Below, piece by piece: positions 44,198 to 52,975 of a stretch of DNA of 64,000 nucleotides. The position numbers and the translations under genes were made by a program. This DNA comes from Paracoccaceae bacterium. Its GTDB lineage: Bacteria > Pseudomonadota > Alphaproteobacteria > Rhodobacterales > Rhodobacteraceae. Location: NCBI GenBank assembly GCA_023383015.1, contig JAHDXW010000020.1, forward strand, positions 1 to 64,000, written 5' to 3'. The notes below the pieces were generated by a model, which saw only the letters and a program-made list of their open reading frames with translations, did no database searches and had not been told where the DNA came from. The stretch's first letter is position 1; each line of letters opens with the position of its first letter.

Positions 44198-46717
44198 TCA
44201 GCGCCCGGCCAGCCGGTCGGCCAGCACGCGCTCCACCGCCGAGCGGTCAAGTCCGCGGCGGGTGGCGTTCTCGACCACCTCGCTGCGCAGTTCCGGCCAC
44301 CGCCGCAGGAGGGCGAAGAAGCGCGATTCGTCCAGCCGCAGCAGCGTCGCGTGGGTGATCGCGCGGACATTGCCGCGCCGCACACGACTGCCGGTCAGGA
44401 GCGCGAGCTCGCCGAACATCTCGTCCGGACCGAGCGGCTGGCGCTGGCCCGCGATCTCGAGTTCGAGGGCCCCCGAGGCGACGAAATACACCGCCCCCGC
44501 GGTGGTTCCCTTGCGGACGACCAGTTCGCCGGGGTCGGCATAGACGGTCTGCAGCCCGCGGGCGAGGCGCCGGCGGGCGACCTCCGACAGGCTGGCGAAC
44601 AGCGGGAATGCCGCCACCATCTCGTCCTTCTGCCGCTCGAGGTCGAGCCGCGGCCGGGCCTCGACCCCGCGCCGGCGGGCGTTCACGTCACGCATCAGCG
44701 CGGCATAGAGATCGGCGCCGATCAGCCCGTCGTCGCGGCTGGCGGCGATCTCGCGCTCCTCGAGCCGCAGCGCGGTGCGGCGGATGAAGCGCCGCTCGAT
44801 CTCTTCGGCGAAGCCGGGGTACTGCAGCCGCATGCCGGCGATCTCGCGCTCGGTCTCCTCCTCGCGGCGGGTCAGCACCTCGTGCAGGATGTCGGCCACC
44901 CGCCGGCCGTGGATGCGCAGGATCCGGCTGTCGACGAAATCATGCAGGTCGCGCAGGATCATCCGGGTGATGATCAGCGTCTCGAAGCGGTCTGCGACGC
45001 GGCGGGCAAGCGGGCGCGACAGGCGGAGGCGCCGGTGCAGGAAGGTGGCAAGCGCGTGCCCCCGGCCGTAGGCAAGCGCGTCGCGTGCCGCCTGGCGGTA
45101 GGCGCTGCGCCCGACGATCCGCGTGCCTTCGATCAGCCGGTCGGCGGCGGCAAGCATGCGCGTCATCAGCGCCGCCGGGATCGTGCCCTCGCGGAAGCCG
45201 TCGAGCACCATCTCGCGCTCGCGCCCCGCAAGCGTGACAAGCCCCAGGGTCAGGCGGTCGCGGTCGAGGATCTCCGTGCCTTCCTCGGCATGCGCCACCG
45301 CCCGGTCGAGGCGTTCGGCGAAGCGCTTGGCCTCGGAGCGGACCGTCTCGCGGGTAAGCGCGTAGCGCCCGGCCACCTCGGCCACCACCGCGCGCACTGT
45401 CTGCAGGGCCACCGCCACGACCTGCGACTGCAGCGCCGCCTCGAGCGGGGGCGGGCGGTCGATTCCGGTCAGTCGGATCATGGCGCGCAGTGTCGTTCCC
45501 TGCACGAGCAGCGTGAAGAGGGTGAAGCCGGTCGCCACCACCACCACGAGGCGCTGCGCGTCGGGTGCGACCCTGGGGTTCTCGGACACCGCCAGCGCCA
45601 GGGCCAGCGTCACCGCGCCGCGCAGCCCGCCCCACAGGATGACCGCCTTGTAGGCCGGGCTGATCTCGGGAGAGACGCGCGCCATCCGCATCAGCGGCAG
45701 CAGGCCGAACAGGATCAGCGCCCGCGCGGCGAAGGCGGCCGTCACGGTCACGCCGACGATCCCGGCATCGCGCCAGGTCAGCCCGTCAAGCAGCCGCGGG
45801 ACCAGCAGCGCGGCCAGCAGGAACACCAGCGACCCCGCCCAGTGCGCCAGCAGATCCCAGGTGTCGCGCAGGTACTTCCACTGGTCCGGCGGAAGCCGGG
45901 CGGGGCCGGCGAGGTTCAGCGTCATGCCCGCTGCCACCACCGCGATGACCCCCGAGGCGCCGACCGCCCGCTCGGCGGTGATGAAGGCGATGTAGGGCAG
46001 CGCCACCGACACCGACACCTGCGCGAGTGGCTGGCCGCGCAGCCAGTCGGCAAGCGCCACGATGCCCGCGGCGATGGCGATGCCGGTCAGAGCGCCGCCC
46101 GCCAGGGTCATTACGAAGGCAAGCCAGGGAAGCGACGGTTCCTCCAGCCCCGGGACGACCAGGGCAAGAAAGAGCCCGAAGAGAGCGATGGCGGCGGCAT
46201 CGTTGAGCAGGCTCTCGCCTTCGATGAGCCGCGCCAGCCGCGCCGGCGCCCCGATCTCGCGGAAGATCGCCACCACCGCCGAAGGGTCGGTGGTGGCCAC
46301 GATCGCCCCGGCCATCAGGCAGACGACAAGCGGCTGGGCGGCCACCGGCATCAGCGCCGCGCCGATCACGAAGGTCGCAACGACAACCGCCAGCACCGCC
46401 ATCACCAGGATCGGCACCCAGTCGTCGAGCATCCGCCGCAGATCCAGCGTCAGCGCGACCTGGAAGAGGAGCGTCGGCAGGAAGACGTAGAGGAAGACCT
46501 GGCTCGAGATCGGCAGGCCGAGGATCGACAGCGCCAGCGGGTTGAGCGCATCGGTGAGGTCGGTCGCGAGGAAGAATCCTGCGCCTGCGCCGATCATGAT
46601 CCCGAGGAGCGCGAGCACGACCGCGAACGGCAGCCGCACAAGTTCGGACAGCGGCTGGGCCAGCCCGACAACCACGAACAGCCCGGCAAGAACACTGAGG
46701 AAGACGACGAGATCCAT
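44198..46717 (-). CDS. CPA1-type cation/proton antiporter with C-terminal cyclic-nucleotide-binding domain
   Basis: 839 aa. Residues 1-420: about twelve membrane helices with ATTDPSAVVAIFREIG, the ion-site block EGESLLNDAAAIALF and WGGLRGAVTLALAL, the NhaP/CPA1 signature. Residues 430-700: long charged helical cytosolic region. Residues about 720-820: cNMP-binding jelly roll (GTTAGAVYFVASGALELEI, MFGELALLTGSRVRRGNVRA). Expected role is Na+ or K+/H+ exchange gated by cAMP or another nucleotide. Convergent with the MFS gene. Confidence 0.9.
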   Translation of the reverse strand: MDLVVFLSVLAGLFVVVGLAQPLSELVRLPFAVVLALLGIMIGAGAGFFLATDLTDALNPLALSILGLPISSQVFLYVFLPTLLFQVALTLDLRRMLDDWVPILVMAVLAVVVATFVIGAALMPVAAQPLVVCLMAGAIVATTDPSAVVAIFREIGAPARLARLIEGESLLNDAAAIALFGLFLALVVPGLEEPSLPWLAFVMTLAGGALTGIAIAAGIVALADWLRGQPLAQVSVSVALPYIAFITAERAVGASGVIAVVAAGMTLNLAGPARLPPDQWKYLRDTWDLLAHWAGSLVFLLAALLVPRLLDGLTWRDAGIVGVTVTAAFAARALILFGLLPLMRMARVSPEISPAYKAVILWGGLRGAVTLALALAVSENPRVAPDAQRLVVVVATGFTLFTLLVQGTTLRAMIRLTGIDRPPPLEAALQSQVVAVALQTVRAVVAEVAGRYALTRETVRSEAKRFAERLDRAVAHAEEGTEILDRDRLTLGLVTLAGREREMVLDGFREGTIPAALMTRMLAAADRLIEGTRIVGRSAYRQAARDALAYGRGHALATFLHRRLRLSRPLARRVADRFETLIITRMILRDLHDFVDSRILRIHGRRVADILHEVLTRREEETEREIAGMRLQYPGFAEEIERRFIRRTALRLEEREIAASRDDGLIGADLYAALMRDVNARRRGVEARPRLDLERQKDEMVAAFPLFASLSEVARRRLARGLQTVYADPGELVVRKGTTAGAVYFVASGALELEIAGQRQPLGPDEMFGELALLTGSRVRRGNVRAITHATLLRLDESRFFALLRRWPELRSEVVENATRRGLDRSAVERVLADRLAGR

Positions 46718-46800
46718 CCCGACCCGTTGCCATGGCGAGGCAATCGCGTAAAGGCCCGGCAGCGGACGCCGCCGGACCCGCGTGGGTCAGCCGACGGGCC

Positions 46801-47370
46801 TCAGCCGTTCCAGCTGCGGATCGGCCCGCAGTCCATGTGGACGAAGTTCGAACGCGCGTAGCGCCCGACGCCGCCGGCGGCGCAGGCCAAGGCTGCCTGG
46901 GCCATCTGCGACACGCTGCGCGAGCGCAGCCGGAGATCGGCCGCCTGGCCGCGCATGTGCAGCGAATCCCGCGCTACCCCGCGCGACTGTCGGCGCAGCG
47001 CCGCGTTGGTCTCGGGCGAACGGTAGCCCGACAGCAGCGTGTAGGGTTCACCGGCATCCAGCAGACGGTGCGATGCAGCCATGATGTCAAGCGTCCGGGT
47101 GTCGATCCGCGCGACCTTGCTGTTGCGGAAGTCGCGCATGAAATGGTTGATCGCGCGCAGTGCCTCGGGGATGTACTGGCCGTCGATCCAGTACAGCATG
47201 TCGATGCTCTCGCCGGTTCGGCCCGAGTACATCCGGATGCGTCGGATGTCGCCCGCACCGCGCAGGATTCCGAAGGCGTTGCCGCCGGTCGGCGCCGCGA
47301 AGATGGCGGTGGCGGCAAAGATGCCCAGCAGGCTGCGTCGCGTCAGGCGGTTGGTGTCGTCGTCCGTCAT
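46801..47370 (-). CDS. DUF882/peptidase M15-like protein with Tat signal
   Basis: 189 aa. Twin-arginine signal LTRRSLLGIFAATAIFAAP (residues 9-27). The mature part has LLSGYRSPETNAALRR, SLHMRGQAADLRL and NFVHMDCGPIRSW, which carry the zinc ligands (His-x6-Asp and His) of M15-type peptidases as in DUF882. Likely a periplasmic peptidoglycan peptidase or amidase. Divergent from the L,D-transpeptidase, a partnership seen in Rhodobacterales cell-wall remodelling. Confidence 0.88.
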   Translation of the reverse strand: MTDDDTNRLTRRSLLGIFAATAIFAAPTGGNAFGILRGAGDIRRIRMYSGRTGESIDMLYWIDGQYIPEALRAINHFMRDFRNSKVARIDTRTLDIMAASHRLLDAGEPYTLLSGYRSPETNAALRRQSRGVARDSLHMRGQAADLRLRSRSVSQMAQAALACAAGGVGRYARSNFVHMDCGPIRSWNG

Positions 47371-47442
47371 GCCAGTCTGCCTGTCCCGGGCTCTACCCGC
47401 CTGTGCCGCGGGTTACGATCACATCTGCCGTGTAACGACACT

Positions 47443-47472
47443 TTTATGTCACAGGAGTTTCGTGCTGGTAAC
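47443..47472 (-). promoter_or_regulatory. putative promoter of the DUF882 gene in an A+T-rich pocket
   Basis: Read on the minus strand: TTACCA (47467-47472), 18-nt spacer, CATAAA (47443-47448), 73 bases before the start codon. The pocket 47412-47455 also holds GTTAC and GTAAC arms 15 bp apart (47412-47416 and 47432-47436), a possible operator between the divergent cell-wall genes. Confidence 0.35.
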
Positions 47473-47686
47473 CCGGCGTGATCGGCCACGAGGGTCGCGG
47501 GGGGCAGGTCGGCGGAATCTCGCGCAACTCGGCGGGCTGCCACCGCCGGCTGCCGCAGGCGCCGCGTTGCGGATTGGCGACAGCGGCGCGCACAAATCGG
47601 GGCTTGCGATCCGAGCTTGAACCATGATCCGCGACTCGGCATTCAAAGGGCTGATAAGCTGGGGAAGATTCGCCCGGAGATCGAGA

Positions 47687-49303
47687 ATGCCGCTGCCTGC
47701 GCCCGTTCTGCCTGCCCGTCCTGCACTGTTGCTGTTGTCCGTCATGCTGGCCCTGGTGCTGGCGCTTGCGCCGACCCCCGGCCGGGCGGAGTCCCTCGCG
47801 TTCCGGCAGGCCGTGGCCGAGGCGGTGGCCGAGGACGCCACGCTGGCCGACTTCTACCGGGCCCGGGAGTATGCCCCGCTGTGGACCGGGGCCGGGGATG
47901 CAGAACGCCGCGCGGCGCTGCTCGCGGCGCTCGATGCCGCGCCCGCGCACGGCCTTCCGTCCGCGCGCTACGATGCCGAGGGGCTGCGCGCGGCGTTCCG
48001 TGCGGCAGGCAGCGAACGGGCGCGGGGGCTTCTCGAGGTGGCAGTGAGCCGGGCGTTCCTGACCTACGGGCGCGATGTCGCCTCGGGGGCGCTCGAACCC
48101 GTTCAGATCGACGCGGCGATGGTGCGCGAGGTGGCGCGCCCCGACCCGTCGGCGCTGCTGGCCGGCATCGCGGCGGCCGAGCCGCGGGCCTTCCTGCGGG
48201 CACTGCCACCGCAGACGGCCGAGTATGCGGCGCTGATGGCGGCGCGCTTCGCGCTGGCGCGGGCGGCCGCGGCCGGCGCCTGGGGCCCGCAGGTTCCGGC
48301 GCGGGCGGCATTGCAGCCGGGCGACAGCGGCGCGGCGGTGATCGCCTTGCGCGACCGGATGATGGCGATGGGCTGGCTCGGGCGGTCGTCGGCGGCCGCG
48401 TATGACGACGCCCTTGGCGAGGCGGTGCGCGCCTTCCAGGCCGCCCACGGGCTGCAGCCCGACGGGGTTGCCGGACCGGCCACGCTGGCGGCGATCAACG
48501 AGGGGCCGGAAGCGCGGCTGCGCGCCGTGACGGTGGCGCTGGAGCGGGCGCGCTGGATGAACTTCGACCGCGGCACCCGGCACATCTGGGTCAACCTGAC
48601 CGATTTCTCGACGCATATTGTCGACGACGGGCGGGTGACCTTCTCCACGCGGTCAGTGATCGGCCAGTCGGATTCGGCCCGCCAGACCCCCGAGTTCTCG
48701 GACCGCATGTCATACATGGTCCTGAACCCGAGCTGGACGGTGCCGCGATCGATCATCGCGCGCGACTACCTTCCCCAGCTCCAGCGCAACCCCAATGCCG
48801 TGAGTCACCTGCAGGTGGTGGATTCGAGCGGCCGGGTGGTCAGCCGCAGCGCCGTCAACTTCGCGGCCTACTCGGCGCGCACCTTTCCGTTCAACCTGCG
48901 CCAGGCGCCGGGACCGTCGAACGCGCTGGGCGAGGTGAAGTTCATGTTCCCCAACCGCCACGCCATCTACCTGCACGACACGCCGCAGCGCAGCCTGTTC
49001 GCGCGCGACGTGCGGGCGTTCTCGAACGGCTGCATCCGGCTGAACGACCCCCAGGAGTTCGCATTTGCCCTGCTGGCGCTGCAGAGCGACGACCCCCGCG
49101 GCACCTATCAGCGCATCCTGCGCACCGGCAACGAGACGCGCGTGAATCTTAACGAGCCGGTGCCGATCCACATCGTCTATGCCACGGCCTTCCTCGGGCC
49201 GCGCGGCGAGATGCAGTTCCGCCGCGACGTCTACGGCCGCGACACCAAGGTGTTCGAGGCGTTGGTGAAGGCGGGGGTGGTGCTTTCGCCCGAGGCCGGC
49301 TAA
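47687..49303 (+). CDS. murein L,D-transpeptidase (YcbB/LdtD type)
   Basis: 538 aa from ATG 47687, chosen because GGAG stands 7 nt upstream; ATG 47624 lacks a ribosome-binding site. Signal peptide to about residue 30 (ALAPTPGRAES). PG_binding_1 domain around residues 205-265 (LQPGDSGAAVIALRDRM, AFQAAHGLQPDGVAGPAT). YkuD catalytic domain about 290-480 with NLTDFSTHIVDD, MVLNPSWTVPRSI, YLHDTPQRSLF and the nucleophile Cys449 in FSNGCIRL. Makes 3-3 crosslinks in peptidoglycan. Followed 47 nt later by lpxD. Confidence 0.93.
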   Translation: MPLPAPVLPARPALLLLSVMLALVLALAPTPGRAESLAFRQAVAEAVAEDATLADFYRAREYAPLWTGAGDAERRAALLAALDAAPAHGLPSARYDAEGLRAAFRAAGSERARGLLEVAVSRAFLTYGRDVASGALEPVQIDAAMVREVARPDPSALLAGIAAAEPRAFLRALPPQTAEYAALMAARFALARAAAAGAWGPQVPARAALQPGDSGAAVIALRDRMMAMGWLGRSSAAAYDDALGEAVRAFQAAHGLQPDGVAGPATLAAINEGPEARLRAVTVALERARWMNFDRGTRHIWVNLTDFSTHIVDDGRVTFSTRSVIGQSDSARQTPEFSDRMSYMVLNPSWTVPRSIIARDYLPQLQRNPNAVSHLQVVDSSGRVVSRSAVNFAAYSARTFPFNLRQAPGPSNALGEVKFMFPNRHAIYLHDTPQRSLFARDVRAFSNGCIRLNDPQEFAFALLALQSDDPRGTYQRILRTGNETRVNLNEPVPIHIVYATAFLGPRGEMQFRRDVYGRDTKVFEALVKAGVVLSPEAG

Positions 49304-49350
49304 GCCGCCGGCGGGGCGGCAGAGGGGCCGCCGGCAGGGCGGAGGCGGGC

Positions 49351-50439
49351 GTGCACCGGCTTGACGAGATCGCCGCGGCGATCGGGGCGCGGCTTGAGGG
49401 GCGGGGCGACCTGTCGATCCGCCGCGCCGCCGAGCCGGCCGACGCGGGGCCCGAGGATCTCGCGCTGGCCGCCGACCCTCGCTATGCGGCGGAGCTTGCG
49501 CGCGGTCGCGCGCGCGCGGCGCTGCTGTGGGAGGGGGCCGACTGGCAGGCGCTGGGGCTCGAGGCTGCACTCCTGGTACGCCGCCCGCGCTATGCCCTTG
49601 CAGCCCTGAGCCGGCGCCTGGACCAGGGCCCCGGGATCGGCCCCGGCATCCATCCCGCGGCAATCGTCGACCCTGCCGCGACGGTCGGCGAGGATGCCGC
49701 GATCGGACCCTTCGCGGTGATCGGCGCCGGCGTCGTGCTGGGCCCCGGGGCGCGGATCGGGCCGCATGTGACGGTCGGCGCGGGTACGCGGATCGGTTCG
49801 GACGTGCTGTTGCACGCGGGCGTGCGGATCGCCGCCGGGGTCGTCATCGGCGACCGGTTCATCGCCCAGCCGAACGCCGTGGTCGGCGGCGACGGGTTCT
49901 CCTTCGTCACGCCCGAGCGTTCGCGCGTCGAGGCCGCGCGCGCCACCCTCGCGGACGGGGCAGAGGCCGCGCCGCAGGCCTGGGCGCGCATTCACTCGCT
50001 GGGCGGGGTGCGCATCGGAGACGATGTCGAGCTTGGCGCGCTCAGCGCCATCGACCGCGGCACCAACCGCGACACCGTCGTGGGCCGTGGCACCAACATC
50101 GACAACCTCGTGCAGATCGGCCACAACTGCATCATCGGCCGCGACTGCATGTTCTGCGGAAACGTCGGCATCTCGGGCTCGGTCAGCATCGGCGACCGGG
50201 TGGTCCTGGGCGGCAAGGTGGGCGTGGGCGACCATGTCTTCATCGGCGACGACGTGGTCGCCGGCGGCGGCACGCGGATCCGCACCAACGTGCCGAAGGG
50301 CAGGGTGATCCTCGGAGATCCGGCGGTGAAGATGGAGACGCAGCTGGCCATCAACAAGGCGCTGCGCCGGCTGCCGCGGTTCATGGAGCGGGTGGCGCAC
50401 GGCAACAAGGCCGTTCCCAAGGAAGACGACAGCGAGTAG
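49351..50439 (+). CDS. lpxD: UDP-3-O-(3-hydroxyacyl)glucosamine N-acyltransferase
   Basis: LpxD (362 aa), third step of lipid A synthesis: N-acylation of UDP-3-O-acyl-glucosamine with a 3-hydroxyacyl-ACP. N-terminal uridine-binding domain to about residue 100, then a left-handed beta-helix of hexapeptide repeats (IGPFAVIGAGVVLGPGARIG). Catalytic His in QIGHNCIIGRD. GTG 49351 with GGAGG upstream. It is not beside lpxA/fabZ here; instead it precedes an ACP and a ketoacyl synthase. Confidence 0.95.
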   Translation: MHRLDEIAAAIGARLEGRGDLSIRRAAEPADAGPEDLALAADPRYAAELARGRARAALLWEGADWQALGLEAALLVRRPRYALAALSRRLDQGPGIGPGIHPAAIVDPAATVGEDAAIGPFAVIGAGVVLGPGARIGPHVTVGAGTRIGSDVLLHAGVRIAAGVVIGDRFIAQPNAVVGGDGFSFVTPERSRVEAARATLADGAEAAPQAWARIHSLGGVRIGDDVELGALSAIDRGTNRDTVVGRGTNIDNLVQIGHNCIIGRDCMFCGNVGISGSVSIGDRVVLGGKVGVGDHVFIGDDVVAGGGTRIRTNVPKGRVILGDPAVKMETQLAINKALRRLPRFMERVAHGNKAVPKEDDSE

Positions 50440-50472
50440 ACAGCGCGTCGAAGACAGACGGGGGAAGCGGCC

Positions 50473-50745
50473 ATGGCCGACAGCGTGCGCGAGCGGGTGA
50501 TCGCCATCATCGCCGAACAGGCGGTGCTGGATGTCGCCGATGTCAGGCCTGAGGCGACGCTGCAGGATCTCGGGATCGATTCGCTCGGGCTGGTGGAATC
50601 GATCTTCGCCATCGAGGAGGCCTTCGACATCACCGTGCCGTTCAACGCCAACGACCCCGCGCAGAACGCGGCCTTCGACATCTCATCGGTGAAGGCGATC
50701 ATCGCCGCGGTGGAACGGCTCGTGGCCGAGCAGAAGGGCGCATGA
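50473..50745 (+). CDS. specialised acyl carrier protein (AcpXL-like)
   Basis: 90-residue ACP with phosphopantetheine Ser37 in LGIDSLGLVESIFAIEEAF. Between helix II and III it has an insertion (VPFNANDPAQNAAFDISSVKAI) absent from housekeeping AcpP and reminiscent of AcpXL, which carries very-long or special acyl chains to lipid A. Position between lpxD and a KAS supports that use. Its stop overlaps the KAS start (ATGA). Confidence 0.85.
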   Translation: MADSVRERVIAIIAEQAVLDVADVRPEATLQDLGIDSLGLVESIFAIEEAFDITVPFNANDPAQNAAFDISSVKAIIAAVERLVAEQKGA

Positions 50746-51953
50746 GGCGCGTTGCCATCACCGGGGCCGGCACGATCAACGCGCTGGCCCATGGTGTCGA
50801 CGGCACCTTTGCCGCCTTCCGGGCCGGACGCTGCGGGATCACCGAACTTTCGGTCCGCGATGTCGAGCGGCTGTCGGTGCGCATCGGCGGGCAGGTCCAC
50901 GACTGGGACGAAACCCGCCACTTCAACCGCCAGCAGATCGTCCTCTACGACCGCTTCACCCAGTTCACGCTGCTCGCGGCGCGCCAGGCCGTGGCGCAGT
51001 CGGGGCTCGACTTCGCCGACGATCATCTCGGCGCCGAGTCGGGCGTCGTGCTGGGTACCGCCGGCGGGGGCGTGAACACCTGGGACGAGAACTACCGCAG
51101 CGTCTACGAGGAGAAGAAGAACCGGGTCCACCCGTTCGTCGTGCCGAAGCTCATGAACAACGCCGCCGCCAGCCATCTGTCAATGGAGTACGGCCTGCGC
51201 GGTCCGGGCTTCACCGTGGCGACCGCCTGCGCCTCGTCCAACCACGCCATGGGCCTCGCCTTCCAGATGATCCGCGCCGGCATGGCGACGGCGGTGCTGA
51301 CGGGCGGATCGGAATCGATGCTGTGCTTCGGCGGCGTCAAGGCCTGGGAAGGGCTGCGGGTGATGTCCAAGACCGCATGCCGGCCGTTCTCGGCCAACCG
51401 CGACGGCATGGTCCAGGGCGAGGGGGCGGCCGTGTTCGTGTTCGAGGAGTACGAGCACGCGCGCGCCCGCGGCGCCGACATCCTGGCCGAGGTCGCGGGC
51501 TTCGCCATGTCCTCGGATGCTGCCGACATCGTGATGCCGAACAAGCAGGGAGCGGCGCGGGCGATGGCCGGGGCGCTGAGGGATGCCGGCCTGCCGCCCG
51601 AGGCGGTGGGCTACATCAACGCCCATGGCACCGGAACGGCAGCCAACGACAAGACCGAGTGCGCCGCGGTCGCGGACGTGTTCGGCCAGCATGCCGACCG
51701 GCTGATGATCTCGTCGACCAAGTCGATGCACGGCCATCTCATCGGCGGCACCGGCGCGGTCGAGCTGCTCGCCTGCCTGATGGCGCTGCGCGAGGGGGTG
51801 ATCGCGCCGACCATCGGCTACGAGGAGCCCGACCCCGAATGTGCCCTCGACGTGGTTCCGAACACCGCGCGGGAGGCCCGGGTCGAGGTGGCGCTGTCCA
51901 ACGCCTTCGCCTTCGGCGGCTTTAACGCCGTGATCGCCCTGCGGCGGGTCTGA
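50742..51953 (+). CDS. beta-ketoacyl-ACP synthase II family enzyme
   Basis: Condensing enzyme of KAS I/II type (403 aa). Catalytic triad: Cys163 in TACASSNHAMG, His in INAHGTGTAANDKTE, His in KSMHGHLIGGTGAVE; FGGFNAVI loop at the C-terminus. It probably elongates acyl chains on the adjacent ACP rather than serving general fatty-acid synthesis (fabF near fabG/acpP is not in the window). Translationally coupled to the ACP gene. Confidence 0.92.
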   Translation: MRRVAITGAGTINALAHGVDGTFAAFRAGRCGITELSVRDVERLSVRIGGQVHDWDETRHFNRQQIVLYDRFTQFTLLAARQAVAQSGLDFADDHLGAESGVVLGTAGGGVNTWDENYRSVYEEKKNRVHPFVVPKLMNNAAASHLSMEYGLRGPGFTVATACASSNHAMGLAFQMIRAGMATAVLTGGSESMLCFGGVKAWEGLRVMSKTACRPFSANRDGMVQGEGAAVFVFEEYEHARARGADILAEVAGFAMSSDAADIVMPNKQGAARAMAGALRDAGLPPEAVGYINAHGTGTAANDKTECAAVADVFGQHADRLMISSTKSMHGHLIGGTGAVELLACLMALREGVIAPTIGYEEPDPECALDVVPNTAREARVEVALSNAFAFGGFNAVIALRRV

Positions 51954-52010
51954 CCGCCGGGTCGACCGCCCGCGTCAGGCAGGGGCGGGGACGCGGGGCG
52001 TGCGTGGCTA

Positions 52011-52032
52011 GGCCCGCCGCCGGCGGCGGGCC
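52011..52032. terminator. 22-base perfect palindrome between convergent genes
   Basis: GGCCCGCCGCC directly followed by its complement GGCGGCGGGCC, 58 bases after the KAS stop and 19 bases before the end of the IalB gene. With no loop or T run it is a bidirectional terminator or attenuating hairpin candidate. Confidence 0.45.
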
Positions 52033-52050
52033 CGGCCTTGGCGCGGCGTC

Positions 52051-52674
52051 TTACTGCTGGGCCGGAAGCGTCGCCCGCAGCGCGTCGTAGCCGGCGGTGA
52101 ACCCGGCCAGCGACATTGTCAGCGTGACCGGCTGGTCGGGGGCGGCCACGGCGACGATCGTCACGCTCGCGGCGCGGCCGCGCCTGAACGCCTCGATCTC
52201 GGCGGCGGTGAAGCCGACGCGGGCGATGCAGCCCACCGGCGCGCACCAGGTGAACGGGTAGCGCTTCGCCTGGCCGGTGTCGACGCGGATCGTGATCTGC
52301 TCGGTCAGCAGCGTCTCGAGCGGAGTGACGATCGTCGCCCCGGCTGCCGCCTGCCTGCCGGCTGGCAGCGGAAAGAGGTTCACCCGCGCGACCGGGTTGC
52401 CCTCGGCGTCCGAAAGCAGCTGCTGCAGCTCGCAGGGGTCGTCGCCCTCCTCGGTGCGCAGGCAGACGAGCTGCCAGTCGCCATGGGTTGCGGCGAGATA
52501 GGCCGGATCGTCGGTGACCTCCTCGCCCAGTGCAAGCGCGTCGGGCGACAGGACGTCGGCCGGTTGCGTGCCGCCGTCGCCGCCCTGGTCCTGCGCCAGT
52601 CCCGCGCCGGCCAGCGAAAGGCCCAGGGCGAGCGCGAGTCCGGCCGGAAGGGAGAAAATGGGGAAATGGGTCAT
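52051..52674 (-). CDS. invasion-associated locus B (IalB) family protein
   Basis: 207-residue secreted protein, signal peptide to about residue 28 (GLSLAGAGLAQDQ). The mature part has HGDWQLVCLR, CELQQLLSDAEGNPVARV and YPFTWCAPVGCIARVGFTA, with four conserved cysteines typical of IalB. In free-living alphaproteobacteria the role is unknown; envelope or stress tolerance has been proposed for relatives. Alone on the minus strand, convergent with the KAS gene. Confidence 0.85.
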   Translation of the reverse strand: MTHFPIFSLPAGLALALGLSLAGAGLAQDQGGDGGTQPADVLSPDALALGEEVTDDPAYLAATHGDWQLVCLRTEEGDDPCELQQLLSDAEGNPVARVNLFPLPAGRQAAAGATIVTPLETLLTEQITIRVDTGQAKRYPFTWCAPVGCIARVGFTAAEIEAFRRGRAASVTIVAVAAPDQPVTLTMSLAGFTAGYDALRATLPAQQ

Positions 52675-52774
52675 CGCGGGTCCTCGGCAGTGCGTTTCGC
52701 GGTCGCTCTAGCATGGCGGCGCGGCCCTGTCAGGCCGGAAAGACGACTGCCGCACCCGCCTGCACGGAAACGAG

Positions 52775-52798
52775 AAAAGGGCCCCGGGGGACCCTTTT
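52775..52798. terminator. hairpin with 4-T ends upstream of two divergent genes
   Basis: AAAAGGG (52775-52781) pairs with CCCTTTT (52792-52798); the centre CCCCGGGGGA can extend the stem. It would stop transcription on either strand, yet it lies upstream of both IalB (minus) and the DUF815 gene (plus). No ORF ends here, so it may close a short RNA or act as a leader hairpin. Confidence 0.45.
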
Positions 52799-52975
52799 CC
52801 ATCCGTCTTCTCCCTGTCGGACTGGCCGACTTATGTCTTGACGGGGGACGCTACGCGCTCGCGGGTCGCGCGTCAACTGGTAAATCCTGCGTGTATGCAT
52901 CGCCTTCTGCGGGGCTGGAACCTGACGCGCCAGGGGCTAGGATGGCGGCCGGGCGCGAGCGTCGGGGAGCCGGAG

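Noticed and set aside
47463-47620. 52-codon frame from GTG 47463 with AGGAG upstream, before the L,D-transpeptidase
   Set aside because: The ribosome-binding-like sequence is good, but the translation is Arg/Gly/Pro-rich, has no helix or motif, and lies in a divergent promoter region.
52680-52800. Possible SRP RNA (ffs) from the TCAGGCCGGAAAG stretch
   Set aside because: The conserved GGAAGGAAGCAGCC loop is not present and flanking pairing is poor. Only the hairpin at 52775 is kept, as a terminator-like element.
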